A DNA stretch of 11,155 nt from an uncultured Bacillota bacterium (GCA_945928335.1 CAMENK010000016.1:1-11155); one strand, 5' to 3'. Shown: positions 1 through 6,227, numbered from the stretch's first letter. A program made the numbers and translations. The notes: a model not told the origin generated them from the sequence alone.

Positions 1-15
1 TATGAGAGTTATTTA

Positions 16-81
16 TTAATAACCCCCCCCGAAGTTCGTACCAAGTTTTGTACTTAATTCAGAGAGAATCATTTCTTTCAT
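16..81 (-). CDS. Short 21-aa ORF, or 5' end of a gene broken at a G8 tract
   Basis: An ATG at 81–79 is preceded by AAGGAG (97–92), 10 nt upstream, and by a σA-like promoter (114–142), so translation probably starts here. The frame gives about 21 residues, beginning MKEMILSEL and ending in NFGGGY, then TAA at 18–16. The stop comes directly after a run of eight G on the coding strand (23–30). With nine G the frame would read on through LLINNS to the window edge; with seven it would stop after a few codons. The product is either a real micro-peptide, a phase-variable gene, or a longer gene carrying a homopolymer indel. I do not recognise the peptide. It lies downstream of ylmC in the same direction but has its own promoter. 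Confidence 0.4.
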   Translation of the reverse strand: MKEMILSELSTKLGTNFGGGY

Positions 82-113
82 AGTTTCGTATCTCCTTATC
101 TTTTACATTTATT

Positions 114-142
114 ATTTTATCAAATTTGCTATAGGAGTTCAA
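114..142 (-). promoter_or_regulatory. σA-type promoter for the short ORF at 16–81
   Basis: The -35 is TTGAAC (142–137), followed by a 17-bp spacer and -10 TAAAAT (119–114) with an upstream TG that makes an extended -10. Transcription would start near 107–108, giving a leader of about 27 nt that contains the AAGGAG site. The promoter begins just past the ylmC stop codon. Confidence 0.5.
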
Positions 143-150
143 TTGTTTCT

Positions 151-378
151 TTAAATTTCAATTAAAATAACATCACTTCCAAGTTTCTTTATTTGATCAA
201 ACTTAATAGTCACTTCACTTTCAGTAGAAAAAATATTTCTTAAATATTTACTTTTCTCTATAACTAAACATATTAAAGAACCATCTTTTTCACTAATATC
301 AGCATCTATAACTCTACCTATAATTCTACCATCATTTATATTGACAATATCTTTTCTTTGTAACTCAGACAATCTCAT
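151..378 (-). CDS. ylmC: YlmC/YmxH family PRC-barrel protein
   Basis: A 75-residue single-domain PRC-barrel protein of the YlmC/YmxH family. These small proteins are conserved next to sigG in spore formers; their molecular role is not firmly known, although in B. subtilis the family has been linked to sporulation. The sequence opens MRLSELQRKDIVNINDG, has the β-rich GRIIGRVIDADI stretch and ends VILIEI, closely following B. subtilis YlmC. I chose the ATG at 378–376 because AGGTGG lies 5 nt upstream; the longer reading frame uses a GTG inside that Shine-Dalgarno site. It follows sigG by 24 nt in the same direction, as in Bacillus, and probably shares the sigG transcript. No terminator is visible after it. 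Confidence 0.88.
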   Translation of the reverse strand: MRLSELQRKDIVNINDGRIIGRVIDADISEKDGSLICLVIEKSKYLRNIFSTESEVTIKFDQIKKLGSDVILIEI

Positions 379-402
379 AAAAGCCACCTAATAATTATAT
401 GA

Positions 403-1176
403 CTATTTAATTAATTTTTTAACCTGCTTTATTGCATTTTTTTCTAATCTACTTACTTGAGCTTGACTAATATGTAACTCATTAGCTATTTCAGTCTGAG
501 TCTTACCTACAATAAATCTATTTATTAATATATTCTTTTCTCTTTCTTTAATTTTATTTAAAGCTTTTCTCATACTTATTAAAGAATCTAAATCCTTATT
601 TTCTTTCTTATCTTCTATTTGATCCATTAAATAAATAGTATCTCCACCATCATTATAAATAGGTTCAAATAAGCTCATTGGTTCTTTTAAACTAAGTAAA
701 GCCTCCCTTACTTCATATTCACTAACATTAAAATGATTAGCAATATCTATTGTTGAAGCTTCTTTACTATATTTATTTAAATAATCTTCTTTATATTTCA
801 TAATTCTATATGCTAAATCTTTAATACTTCTAGAAATTCTAACACTATTATTGTCTCTTAAATATCTTTTAATTTCACCCTCAATCATTAAAACAGCATA
901 TGTACTAAATTTAACTTCATGACTTAAATCAAAATTATCTATAGCTTTAATCAAACCAATACACCCAATTTGAAATAAATCATCCATATTATCAGTTTTA
1001 TTCTGATATTTTTTTAAAATAGATAAAACTAACTTTAAATTACCATTAACTAATTCATCTTTAGCTTTTAAATCTCCAGATTGATATTTCTTAAATAGTT
1101 CTGTCATTTCTTCATGTTTTAAAACTTTAAGTTTGCTTGTTACAATACCTGTAATTTCAACTTTATTCTTAGCCAT
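403..1176 (-). CDS. sigG: RNA polymerase sporulation sigma factor σG
   Basis: Late forespore-specific sigma factor of the σ70 family, 257 residues, about the length of B. subtilis σG. It opens MAKNKVEITGIVTSKL, matching the σG N-terminus. Region 2 is at about 42–110, including DDLFQIGCIGLIKAI, FSTYA and KRYLRDNN. The SLFEPIYNDGGD motif in region 3 (about 168–179) is diagnostic of σG/σF. The region 4 helix-turn-helix is at about 225–250 (KTQTEIANEL…SQAQVSRLEK). I chose the ATG at 1176–1174 because of its Shine-Dalgarno AGAAAGGA and the match to σG. The in-frame ATG at 1227 would add 17 residues translated from the regulatory leader. The gene sits 50 nt after sigE. Expression is probably controlled both by a σF/σG-type promoter and by a hairpin over the ribosome binding site (separate entries). 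Confidence 0.96.
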   Translation of the reverse strand: MAKNKVEITGIVTSKLKVLKHEEMTELFKKYQSGDLKAKDELVNGNLKLVLSILKKYQNKTDNMDDLFQIGCIGLIKAIDNFDLSHEVKFSTYAVLMIEGEIKRYLRDNNSVRISRSIKDLAYRIMKYKEDYLNKYSKEASTIDIANHFNVSEYEVREALLSLKEPMSLFEPIYNDGGDTIYLMDQIEDKKENKDLDSLISMRKALNKIKEREKNILINRFIVGKTQTEIANELHISQAQVSRLEKNAIKQVKKLIK

Positions 1177-1179
1177 AAA

Positions 1180-1216
1180 AACATCCTTTCTAACATATAT
1201 TGCCAGAAAGGACATT
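1180..1216 (-). promoter_or_regulatory. Hairpin sequestering the sigG ribosome binding site
   Basis: In RNA reading through from sigE, bases 1216–1205 (AAUGUCCUUUCU) pair with 1191–1180 (AGAAAGGAUGUU). This makes a 12-bp stem, 8 bp of it perfect Watson-Crick and two G·U pairs further out, around a 13-nt loop. The 3' arm contains the only Shine-Dalgarno site for sigG (AGAAAGGA), so read-through mRNA should be translated poorly. A leader stem-loop with this role is known in B. subtilis sigG; its presence here is read directly from the sequence, and its function is inferred. Confidence 0.72.
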
Positions 1217-1225
1217 ATTTTATAC
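1196..1225 (-). promoter_or_regulatory. σF/σG-type promoter for sigG
   Basis: The -35-like GTATA (1225–1221) is followed after 16 nt by GG and then CAATATA (1202–1196). This fits the forespore pattern GYATA, 18 bp, CATNNTA preceded by GG, with one mismatch in the -10. Transcription would start near 1190, inside or at the end of the 3' arm of the sigG leader hairpin. The 5' arm would then be missing from this transcript and the ribosome binding site left free, with a leader of about 14 nt. Confidence 0.55.
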
Positions 1226-1226
1226 A

Positions 1227-1913
1227 TTAAACTTTCATTAAATCTTTTAGTTTCTTTATAGTTTTCTTCTCTATTCTAGAGATATAACTTTGGCTTATTC
1301 CTAACATATCAGCCACCTCTTTTTGAGTATATTCTTCACTATTTTTAAGCCCATATCGTAAAGTTAATATTTCTTTATCTCTTTCATTTAATTTTTCAAT
1401 CTCTTTTTCTAAAATTATTTTATCCAACTCATCTTCATATGTCTTTTCCACTACATTATCTTCAGTTCCTAACACATCTTCTAAATGTAATTCATTACCA
1501 TCACTATCTAAATTAATTGAGTCCTCAAAACTCACTTCAACTTTTCTCCTCTTATTTTTTCTTAAAAACATTAAAATTTCATTATCAATACATCTACTTG
1601 CATATGTAGCTAATTTAATATTTTTATCTAATTTATAAGTTTTAACACCCTTAATTAATCCAATTGTGCCTATACTAACTAAATCTTCTAAATCATACAT
1701 AGTATTATCATACTTTTTAGCTAAGAAAACAACAAGTCTTAAATTATGTTCAATTAATTTATTTCTGGCTAATAAATCACCATTATTACTCTTCATAACT
1801 AAATCTTCTTCTACCTCCTTTTCTAAAGGTGGTGGAAGTATATCTGTACTACCTAAATAAAAACACTTATTATCTCTACTAAATAATTTTTTTAATAATT
1901 CTAATATCTTCAT
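1227..1913 (-). CDS. sigE: RNA polymerase sporulation sigma factor, pro-σE
   Basis: Early mother-cell sigma factor, made as an inactive precursor and cut by SpoIIGA. The 228 residues open with an amphipathic pro-sequence (MKILELLKKLFSRD), followed by a CFYLGSTDILPPPL segment that matches the processing site and the mature start of B. subtilis σE. The cut is expected near F18/Y19. Region 2 covers about 47–120 (IEHNLRLVVFLAKKY, EDLVSIGTIGLIKGV, KLATYASRCIDNEI). The σE-type segment EVSFEDSINLDSDGNELHL follows. The region 4 helix-turn-helix is at about 196–220 (TQKEVADMLGISQSYISRIEKK). It starts 1 nt after the spoIIGA stop, with GGAGGG inside the end of spoIIGA, so the two are probably translationally coupled. 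The pro-sequence is about 18 residues, shorter than the roughly 27 of B. subtilis. Confidence 0.96.
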   Translation of the reverse strand: MKILELLKKLFSRDNKCFYLGSTDILPPPLEKEVEEDLVMKSNNGDLLARNKLIEHNLRLVVFLAKKYDNTMYDLEDLVSIGTIGLIKGVKTYKLDKNIKLATYASRCIDNEILMFLRKNKRRKVEVSFEDSINLDSDGNELHLEDVLGTEDNVVEKTYEDELDKIILEKEIEKLNERDKEILTLRYGLKNSEEYTQKEVADMLGISQSYISRIEKKTIKKLKDLMKV

Positions 1914-1914
1914 A

Positions 1915-2703
1915 TCATCCCTCCAATAATAAATAATTTAATATACAATCAATACCATTCCTCTTAATCTTATCATTTGATATTCCTATAACGACATCTT
2001 TTCTAATACCTAAACCTTCTATATAAACCTTATCTACCTTAATACATTTTAACAAATACCTATTATTAACAGATTCTATTGGTACTAAAAAGTAATTACT
2101 ATCATTAACTATATTCTCTAATCTTTTTTTATAAACTATTATTATCTTTTTATTACTATAAGGATCTATTAAAGTATTCCCAGTATCCATAAATCCATTT
2201 AGCTTAATTACTTTATTTCTTATATAAACATCTACTTTATAATTTAATGTATTATCTTGTTTATACTTCTTCATGGCCTTTAAATATAATAAAAGAATAA
2301 TAGGACTTACTACCAATATAAATAAATAATTTGTACCAATACCTTTATGATAAAATACCATTCCAATATTTTTATAACTAAATTCTACATTTAAATAATA
2401 CATAAACCCACCTAATAATATGCTAGTTATATAAAAATAGAATAAATTATTTAAAGTATATCTTATATCTTTAAACCCAAAAGTAGAAATTATAATAATA
2501 ATACTTAAAAAAATCTTAACAATAAATAAACTTAAAGTAGTAAATGGAATAAATAATACTATTATTGTAATACTTCCTATTAAAGCTCCTATAAATATTC
2601 TTAATAGTTTAGTATTTCTTTTAAGTATTAAAGATGTAGTCATAAGTAATATAAAATCAAAGGCAAAATTTAAGAATAATAGTAGGTCAATATATATTTT
2701 CAT
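1915..2703 (-). CDS. spoIIGA: Sporulation sigma-E factor processing peptidase SpoIIGA
   Basis: Membrane-bound aspartic protease that activates pro-σE after asymmetric division, in response to SpoIIR from the forespore. It has 262 residues; B. subtilis SpoIIGA has about 309. The N-terminal half has five predicted membrane segments at about 4–24, 33–52, 56–75, 86–104 and 122–141. The C-terminal cytosolic domain carries the catalytic aspartate D173 in the retroviral-protease-like motif NGFMDTGNTLIDP. The conserved ending (DVVIGISNDK…DCILNYLLLEG) is also present. The ATG at 2703 has AGGTGG 4 nt upstream. It is the first gene of the spoIIG operon. Only 22 nt separate it from the terminator of the upstream gene, and no ordinary σA promoter is obvious there. 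Confidence 0.94.
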   Translation of the reverse strand: MKIYIDLLLFLNFAFDFILLMTTSLILKRNTKLLRIFIGALIGSITIIVLFIPFTTLSLFIVKIFLSIIIIISTFGFKDIRYTLNNLFYFYITSILLGGFMYYLNVEFSYKNIGMVFYHKGIGTNYLFILVVSPIILLLYLKAMKKYKQDNTLNYKVDVYIRNKVIKLNGFMDTGNTLIDPYSNKKIIIVYKKRLENIVNDSNYFLVPIESVNNRYLLKCIKVDKVYIEGLGIRKDVVIGISNDKIKRNGIDCILNYLLLEG

Positions 2704-2725
2704 ATAACCACCTATTCAAGTATAC

Positions 2726-2756
2726 AAAAAAAACGACTAGTAATTTGTCGTTTTTT
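2726..2756 (-). terminator. Rho-independent terminator, probably bidirectional
   Basis: A perfect 10-bp inverted repeat, AAAAAACGAC (2728–2737) and GTCGTTTTTT (2747–2756), encloses a 9-nt loop. On the minus strand it is followed by a run of eight U. It overlaps the stop codon of the 2755–3525 gene and ends its transcript before spoIIGA. The A/T tracts on both sides would also allow termination from the plus strand. Confidence 0.85.
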
Positions 2757-3525
2757 AGTATTCTGTTAATTTTAATTTAGCATCTTCATAAGCTTCTCTT
2801 TCTTCAAAAATTCTTATTTCATCAATTATCAATTGTTCAGGTGTAGTATCAACTTGACTAAACTTTCTTTCATCTTCTTTCATAAACACTGTACCTAAAA
2901 GTCTAAAATTAAAATAATTAAACTTTCCACCTTGAGTAATAAATGATGAATAAAATCTACTAAAAGGTGTAATATCCGCATTAGGATTATAAGATAATTT
3001 TTCTCTTAAAGCAAATAAATTATCAAAATCTTCTATATTAGTTCTACATGAAGCTTCAATTTGATCGTTGTCTAATATACTTGTTAATAATTCAGGTGTA
3101 ACAGCAAAAGTATTATTAACATACTCTTTTAAGAAAGTTCTATTTATATAATCTTTATTTTTACAATAAATAACAGGTAATGTTCTAATATCCTTATTAA
3201 ATCTATATAATATCTCAATTGGATGAGTATTATTAGTACTAATTCCATAAGCTTTCTTTAACCCTATTTGATTATCATACATAGTAGTTAATATATCAAT
3301 TTTTTCTAAAGTTGATGGTTCAGTTATCTTTTTGTATTTTTTAAATTCAACTAAACCATTACCATGTAATTTTACCTTTCCTAAAAAGAAAGGATTCTTT
3401 GGATTACTATTATACTTTTGAACTTTATCAAAAAATTCTCCTAAATCATATTGATTAGTAAATTGTCTAGTTTCAATACCTACTACAATTCCTAAAGTAT
3501 ATCTATTTACTTGTTTCTTATTCAT
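2755..3525 (-). CDS. Unrecognised soluble protein, 256 aa
   Basis: I do not recognise this protein. It has 256 residues, no signal peptide, no membrane segment and no obvious metal-binding or nucleotide-binding motif. The N-terminus has a short hydrophobic stretch (TLGIVVGIE) typical of a buried β-strand. The middle is mixed charged and polar with many aromatic residues (SRFYSSF…FNYFNFRLLG, about 190–210). The C-terminus is a charged helix (IIDEIRIFEEREAYEDAKLKL). It is transcribed alone: a strong promoter lies at 3546–3574, the Shine-Dalgarno GAGGGG at 3536–3531, and a clean terminator overlaps the stop codon. It sits between the Lgt-like gene and the sporulation operon, but nothing ties it to sporulation except position. 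Confidence 0.8.
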   Translation of the reverse strand: MNKKQVNRYTLGIVVGIETRQFTNQYDLGEFFDKVQKYNSNPKNPFFLGKVKLHGNGLVEFKKYKKITEPSTLEKIDILTTMYDNQIGLKKAYGISTNNTHPIEILYRFNKDIRTLPVIYCKNKDYINRTFLKEYVNNTFAVTPELLTSILDNDQIEASCRTNIEDFDNLFALREKLSYNPNADITPFSRFYSSFITQGGKFNYFNFRLLGTVFMKEDERKFSQVDTTPEQLIIDEIRIFEEREAYEDAKLKLTEY

Positions 3526-3545
3526 AAAATCCCCTCACTGATACA

Positions 3546-3574
3546 ATTGTACCATATTATTATACAAATGTCAA
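3546..3574 (-). promoter_or_regulatory. Strong σA promoter for the 256-aa unknown gene
   Basis: The -35 is a perfect TTGACA (3574–3569), the spacer is 17 bp, and the -10 is TACAAT (3551–3546) preceded by TGG, an extended -10. Transcription would start near A3539, leaving a 14-nt leader with GAGGGG as the ribosome binding site. The -35 overlaps the TGA stop of the upstream Lgt-like gene. Confidence 0.82.
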
Positions 3575-3583
3575 TTCTTGACA
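3569..3583. repeat. Inverted repeat TGTCAA-N3-TTGACA over the -35 box
   Basis: A perfect 6+6 palindrome with a 3-nt spacer (TGTCAATTCTTGACA) whose left half is the -35 of the promoter at 3546–3574 on the minus strand. It could be an operator for a dimeric repressor, or an accident of a consensus -35 next to its complement. It has no U-tract and is too short to be a terminator. Confidence 0.45.
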
Positions 3584-4272
3584 CTGTTTCTTTTATATTT
3601 GAAAAATAATATTACTCCTACAATTATAAATACAATACTTACTAATTGATTAGTAGATAATATTATATTTTTATGACTAAATCTTAAAAAATCTAATAAA
3701 AATTTTGCGCTACCACACATTACTAACCCTAGGTCAAATTGATTTTTTATATGCTTTTTAATCATATATATAAAAATTAAGAAAAATACAATGCTTTCTA
3801 AAATTTGTATAGGAAAAAGACTTATATTTTTGGGAGCAGATGTCGAATAATTATATGTTACTTTAAATATCCCATCATATTCTATTCCATAACAACATCC
3901 TACTAAAAAGCAGCCTATTTTTCCTATAGAATACATTAAAGGAATTGAAGGCATATAAATATTAAGTAGTTCTCTAAACGATTTTTTAAATTGAATGCTA
4001 AATAATATTATGGATAGTATTGCGCCTATAACTGCTCCATATGAAGATAGTCCCAAACTAAAAAAATTAAATGTATGATTTAAGTTATAATTTTCTATAA
4101 ACCAAAATACTTTCGCGCCTACTATAATACCCACATTTTCATATAATAATAAACCAATTATTTCATTTTTAGGATAGGCATATTTTTTTGACAATAATAA
4201 TACTATAATTACATTACTAATTAAAGAGATTAAAATTGCTAAACTATAAAAAGGAAATTTAATATTAAACAT
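3571..4272 (-). CDS. Lgt-family (prolipoprotein diacylglyceryl transferase-like) membrane protein
   Basis: An integral membrane protein of 233 residues with about seven hydrophobic segments. It resembles the Lgt superfamily in layout: a SSYGAVIG segment (76–83) where Lgt has HGG, GKIGCFLVGCCYG (117–129) where Lgt has RxGNFxNGE, P154-IQILE, and LLDFLRFSHK…NQ (192–209) in place of the C-terminal RFxxExxR block. The histidine and first arginine used by true Lgt are replaced (Tyr, Lys), so lipoprotein diacylglyceryl transfer cannot be assumed. The glycine/cysteine-rich GCCYG form is seen in Lgt-like proteins of unknown role. I chose the ATG at 4272–4270 because GAGGT lies 4 nt upstream; a TTG at 4287 lies before that site. 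It starts 7 nt after the stop of the zinc-ribbon gene and is probably last in the tcdA transcript. Confidence 0.75.
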   Translation of the reverse strand: MFNIKFPFYSLAILISLISNVIIVLLLSKKYAYPKNEIIGLLLYENVGIIVGAKVFWFIENYNLNHTFNFFSLGLSSYGAVIGAILSIILFSIQFKKSFRELLNIYMPSIPLMYSIGKIGCFLVGCCYGIEYDGIFKVTYNYSTSAPKNISLFPIQILESIVFFLIFIYMIKKHIKNQFDLGLVMCGSAKFLLDFLRFSHKNIILSTNQLVSIVFIIVGVILFFKYKRNSVKN

Positions 4273-4279
4273 AATTACC

Positions 4280-4666
4280 TCAACCAATGTTGGTGCAATT
4301 AGGTAATTCCCTTATGCAGGCTATAATTGCAACTACAGCAAAAATAATAAATAATATGAAAAGAATTACAAATATCCAAAATATTATTTTTATAATTTTA
4401 TTTTTTGGATATTTAACATAACCTGTCACTATAGATACTAATGATAAAAGAAAAAATATGCCTTTAAAATTATCTAAAAATATTAAGCCACCTAATCCTA
4501 TAAAGAATAATGATATATAAAGAATAGTGTCTTTTTTTTCTTTATCCTTTATCTCTTCAACTTTTATCTCATCAATTGTAGAATTATCATTAATTAAAGA
4601 TTTTCCACATTTAATGCAATATTTCCATTTTTCATCAACCTTATTATTACAATTTATACAATACAT
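4280..4666 (-). CDS. Zinc-ribbon membrane protein, 128 aa
   Basis: The N-terminal zinc ribbon has CxxC pairs at C3/C6 and C17/C20 (YCINC…WKYCIKCGK). It is followed by a charged linker (about 24–46) and three hydrophobic segments at about 47–64, 66–84 and 91–117. The likely arrangement is a cytosolic zinc ribbon tethered to the membrane. The function is unknown; such zinc-ribbon heads are common on small Bacillota membrane proteins. The head is very similar to that of the upstream gene (same spacing, WKYC), so the two are related by duplication or domain sharing. The Shine-Dalgarno GAGG lies 7 nt before the ATG, and the start is 13 nt after the upstream stop. It is probably co-transcribed with its neighbours. 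Confidence 0.78.
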   Translation of the reverse strand: MYCINCNNKVDEKWKYCIKCGKSLINDNSTIDEIKVEEIKDKEKKDTILYISLFFIGLGGLIFLDNFKGIFFLLSLVSIVTGYVKYPKNKIIKIIFWIFVILFILFIIFAVVAIIACIRELPNCTNIG

Positions 4667-4679
4667 ATTATACCTCTTT

Positions 4680-5522
4680 CTAATAATACTCTCTTAAAAC
4701 AAAATCATCAAGTTTTTCTCCCCAAGCTTTATGTATATTGTCATAAACATACGCTTTTCCATCAAGTCTATTTAATACAATTTTCGCATCTTTAGAAAAA
4801 TACATAAGTACATTAACATAATATTTATTATTTAGTTTTGTTATTTCATCATTTAACTTTGTTATATTAGAATAGTTATTTTTACTATAATTATATATAT
4901 CACTACTAATATAAACAATCATATCATCAAAAGTATCATCAAAAGTGTCAAATATACTAAGTTCCTGATGTAATTGCTGTTTATTAGTTATTTGAGTACT
5001 TTTATCATTTACATTAGAATATAAATATATTTTTGAAATATCACTTTTTAAATATTTATAAATTGAATCATAGATTTCTTCAATAATTTCTCGTCTTAAT
5101 AAATTACGATTGTAATTATCATTTATTTCTTTATTTTTATCAGAAGTATCATAAAATGCAAAAAATTCTATATCATTATTTTCTGAATAAACTTTATAAT
5201 AAATTTTTGTTCCTTTTCCTTTAATTGTACCAAAATGACTCCCATCACATGTTATATCTACATCTTCATTATCTATTGAATCAAATAAGTAAATATTTTT
5301 AAATTTCTCATTATATTTTGTTTTTAAGTAATTTTGTATATACTTTTCATCAATATTATTACTTTCTTTAGGTGAGTCTATGGTTAGAATAACAAATATT
5401 GAGATAAAAAGAACTAATAATAAAATTATAATAAATTTAAAATTATTATTTATTTTTTTAGAACAATTTGGACAATATTTCCATCCTTTATCTATTTTAT
5501 TACCACATGATTTACATAACAT
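4680..5522 (-). CDS. Zinc-ribbon, single-pass membrane protein with extracellular domain, 280 aa
   Basis: A zinc ribbon at the N-terminus (C3, C6, C17, C20; LCKSC…WKYCPNC) is followed by one membrane segment at about 29–48 and a polar domain of about 230 residues that should lie outside the cell. That domain is rich in Asn, Asp, Lys and Tyr, as in AT-rich genomes, and resembles no family I can name. A short direct repeat gives FDTFDDTFDD (191–200). The Shine-Dalgarno AAGGAG lies 8 nt before the ATG. It follows tcdA by 24 nt in the same direction. With a cytosolic zinc ribbon and an external domain, it could sense or scaffold, but this is inference. Confidence 0.78.
   Translation of the reverse strand: MLCKSCGNKIDKGWKYCPNCSKKINNNFKFIIILLLVLFISIFVILTIDSPKESNNIDEKYIQNYLKTKYNEKFKNIYLFDSIDNEDVDITCDGSHFGTIKGKGTKIYYKVYSENNDIEFFAFYDTSDKNKEINDNYNRNLLRREIIEEIYDSIYKYLKSDISKIYLYSNVNDKSTQITNKQQLHQELSIFDTFDDTFDDMIVYISSDIYNYSKNNYSNITKLNDEITKLNNKYYVNVLMYFSKDAKIVLNRLDGKAYVYDNIHKAWGEKLDDFVLREYY
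4923..4946. repeat. Two-copy 12-bp tandem repeat inside the zinc-ribbon gene
   Basis: ATCATCAAAAGT occurs twice in direct succession (4923–4934 and 4935–4946), followed by a decayed partial copy. It keeps the reading frame and encodes the repeated FDDT in the 280-residue protein. It is probably a small slippage duplication. Confidence 0.6.
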
Positions 5523-5546
5523 AATAACGCTCCTTTTTTAGTATTA

Positions 5547-6218
5547 TCAATATTTTGAAATATCATTTATTATATAATTAGTTATAAACAAGCCGGCTAC
5601 TGCAGGGACATAACTATTGCTCCCTAGTTCTTTAATATCCATTGGCTTTTCTCTACTTGATACTACAATAACTTTTCTTTGAATTTTCTTATCTATTTTC
5701 TTTCTAAGTATTTTAGCTAATGGATCATAACAAGTTTTATCTAAACTTGTTATTTCTAACTTACTTGCATCCATCTTTTTAGCAGTACCCATTGAACTAA
5801 TAATTTTTACTTTATTATAAATACAATTATTTATTAAAAGAACCTTAGTATCTATTGAATCACAAGCATCAATCACATAATCAAACTTACTAAAATCAAT
5901 AGTATCTATATTACTTGAATCTAAAAAATTAGTAATCTTATTAACTTTAATATTACTATTTATACTTAAAGCTCTTAATTCTGCAATATCAGTTTTAAAT
6001 TCACCTATATTATTTAAATTAGTAAGTATTTGCCTATTTAAATTAGTTTCATCCACTTTGTCATAATCAATTATAGTAATATTTTCTACACCACACCTAA
6101 CTAATGATTCAAAAGTATATCCACCTACTCCACCTATTCCAACTAAAAGAATATTTAATTTTTTAATTCTTTCTACATTATCTTTTCCAATTAACAATTC
6201 TAATCTATTTAAATTCAT
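5547..6218 (-). CDS. tcdA: tRNA threonylcarbamoyladenosine dehydratase (ThiF/E1-like)
   Basis: ATP-dependent enzyme that cyclises t6A to ct6A at position 37 of ANN-decoding tRNAs. The 223 residues match the ThiF/MoeB/E1 fold: the nucleotide loop GIGGVGG (27–33), the IIDYDKVDETNLNRQ motif (49–63) with the Arg used in adenylation, DACDSIDTK (117–125), the GTAKKMDASKL block (144–154) typical of TcdA, DPLAKILRK (165–173), and the C-terminal NSYVPAVAGL. It is shorter than E. coli TcdA (about 268), lacking C-terminal residues. The B. subtilis orthologue is YrvM. The Shine-Dalgarno GGAG lies 5 nt before the ATG and directly abuts the U-tract of the 6S RNA-like gene. With no room for a promoter between them, tcdA is probably expressed by read-through. 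Confidence 0.9.
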   Translation of the reverse strand: MNLNRLELLIGKDNVERIKKLNILLVGIGGVGGYTFESLVRCGVENITIIDYDKVDETNLNRQILTNLNNIGEFKTDIAELRALSINSNIKVNKITNFLDSSNIDTIDFSKFDYVIDACDSIDTKVLLINNCIYNKVKIISSMGTAKKMDASKLEITSLDKTCYDPLAKILRKKIDKKIQRKVIVVSSREKPMDIKELGSNSYVPAVAGLFITNYIINDISKY

Positions 6219-6227
6219 AATTTCTCC

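Noticed and set aside
31..60. Small GTAC-N8-GTAC hairpin near the left edge
   Set aside because: It is short, lies inside the coding frame of the short ORF and is not followed by a U-tract; probably chance.
1177..1227. Longer sigG start at 1227 (17 extra residues)
   Set aside because: The extra residues match no σG and are encoded by the promoter/hairpin leader; the ATG at 1176 has the Shine-Dalgarno site and the conserved MAKNKVE start.
1666..1860. Plus-strand open frame of 64 codons
   Set aside because: It lies antisense within sigE, has low-complexity Ser/Lys/Leu content and no Shine-Dalgarno site, and resembles nothing; it is a shadow of sigE.
4273..4287. TTG start for the Lgt-like gene
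   Set aside because: The GAGGT site lies downstream of the TTG and is correctly spaced for the ATG at 4272.
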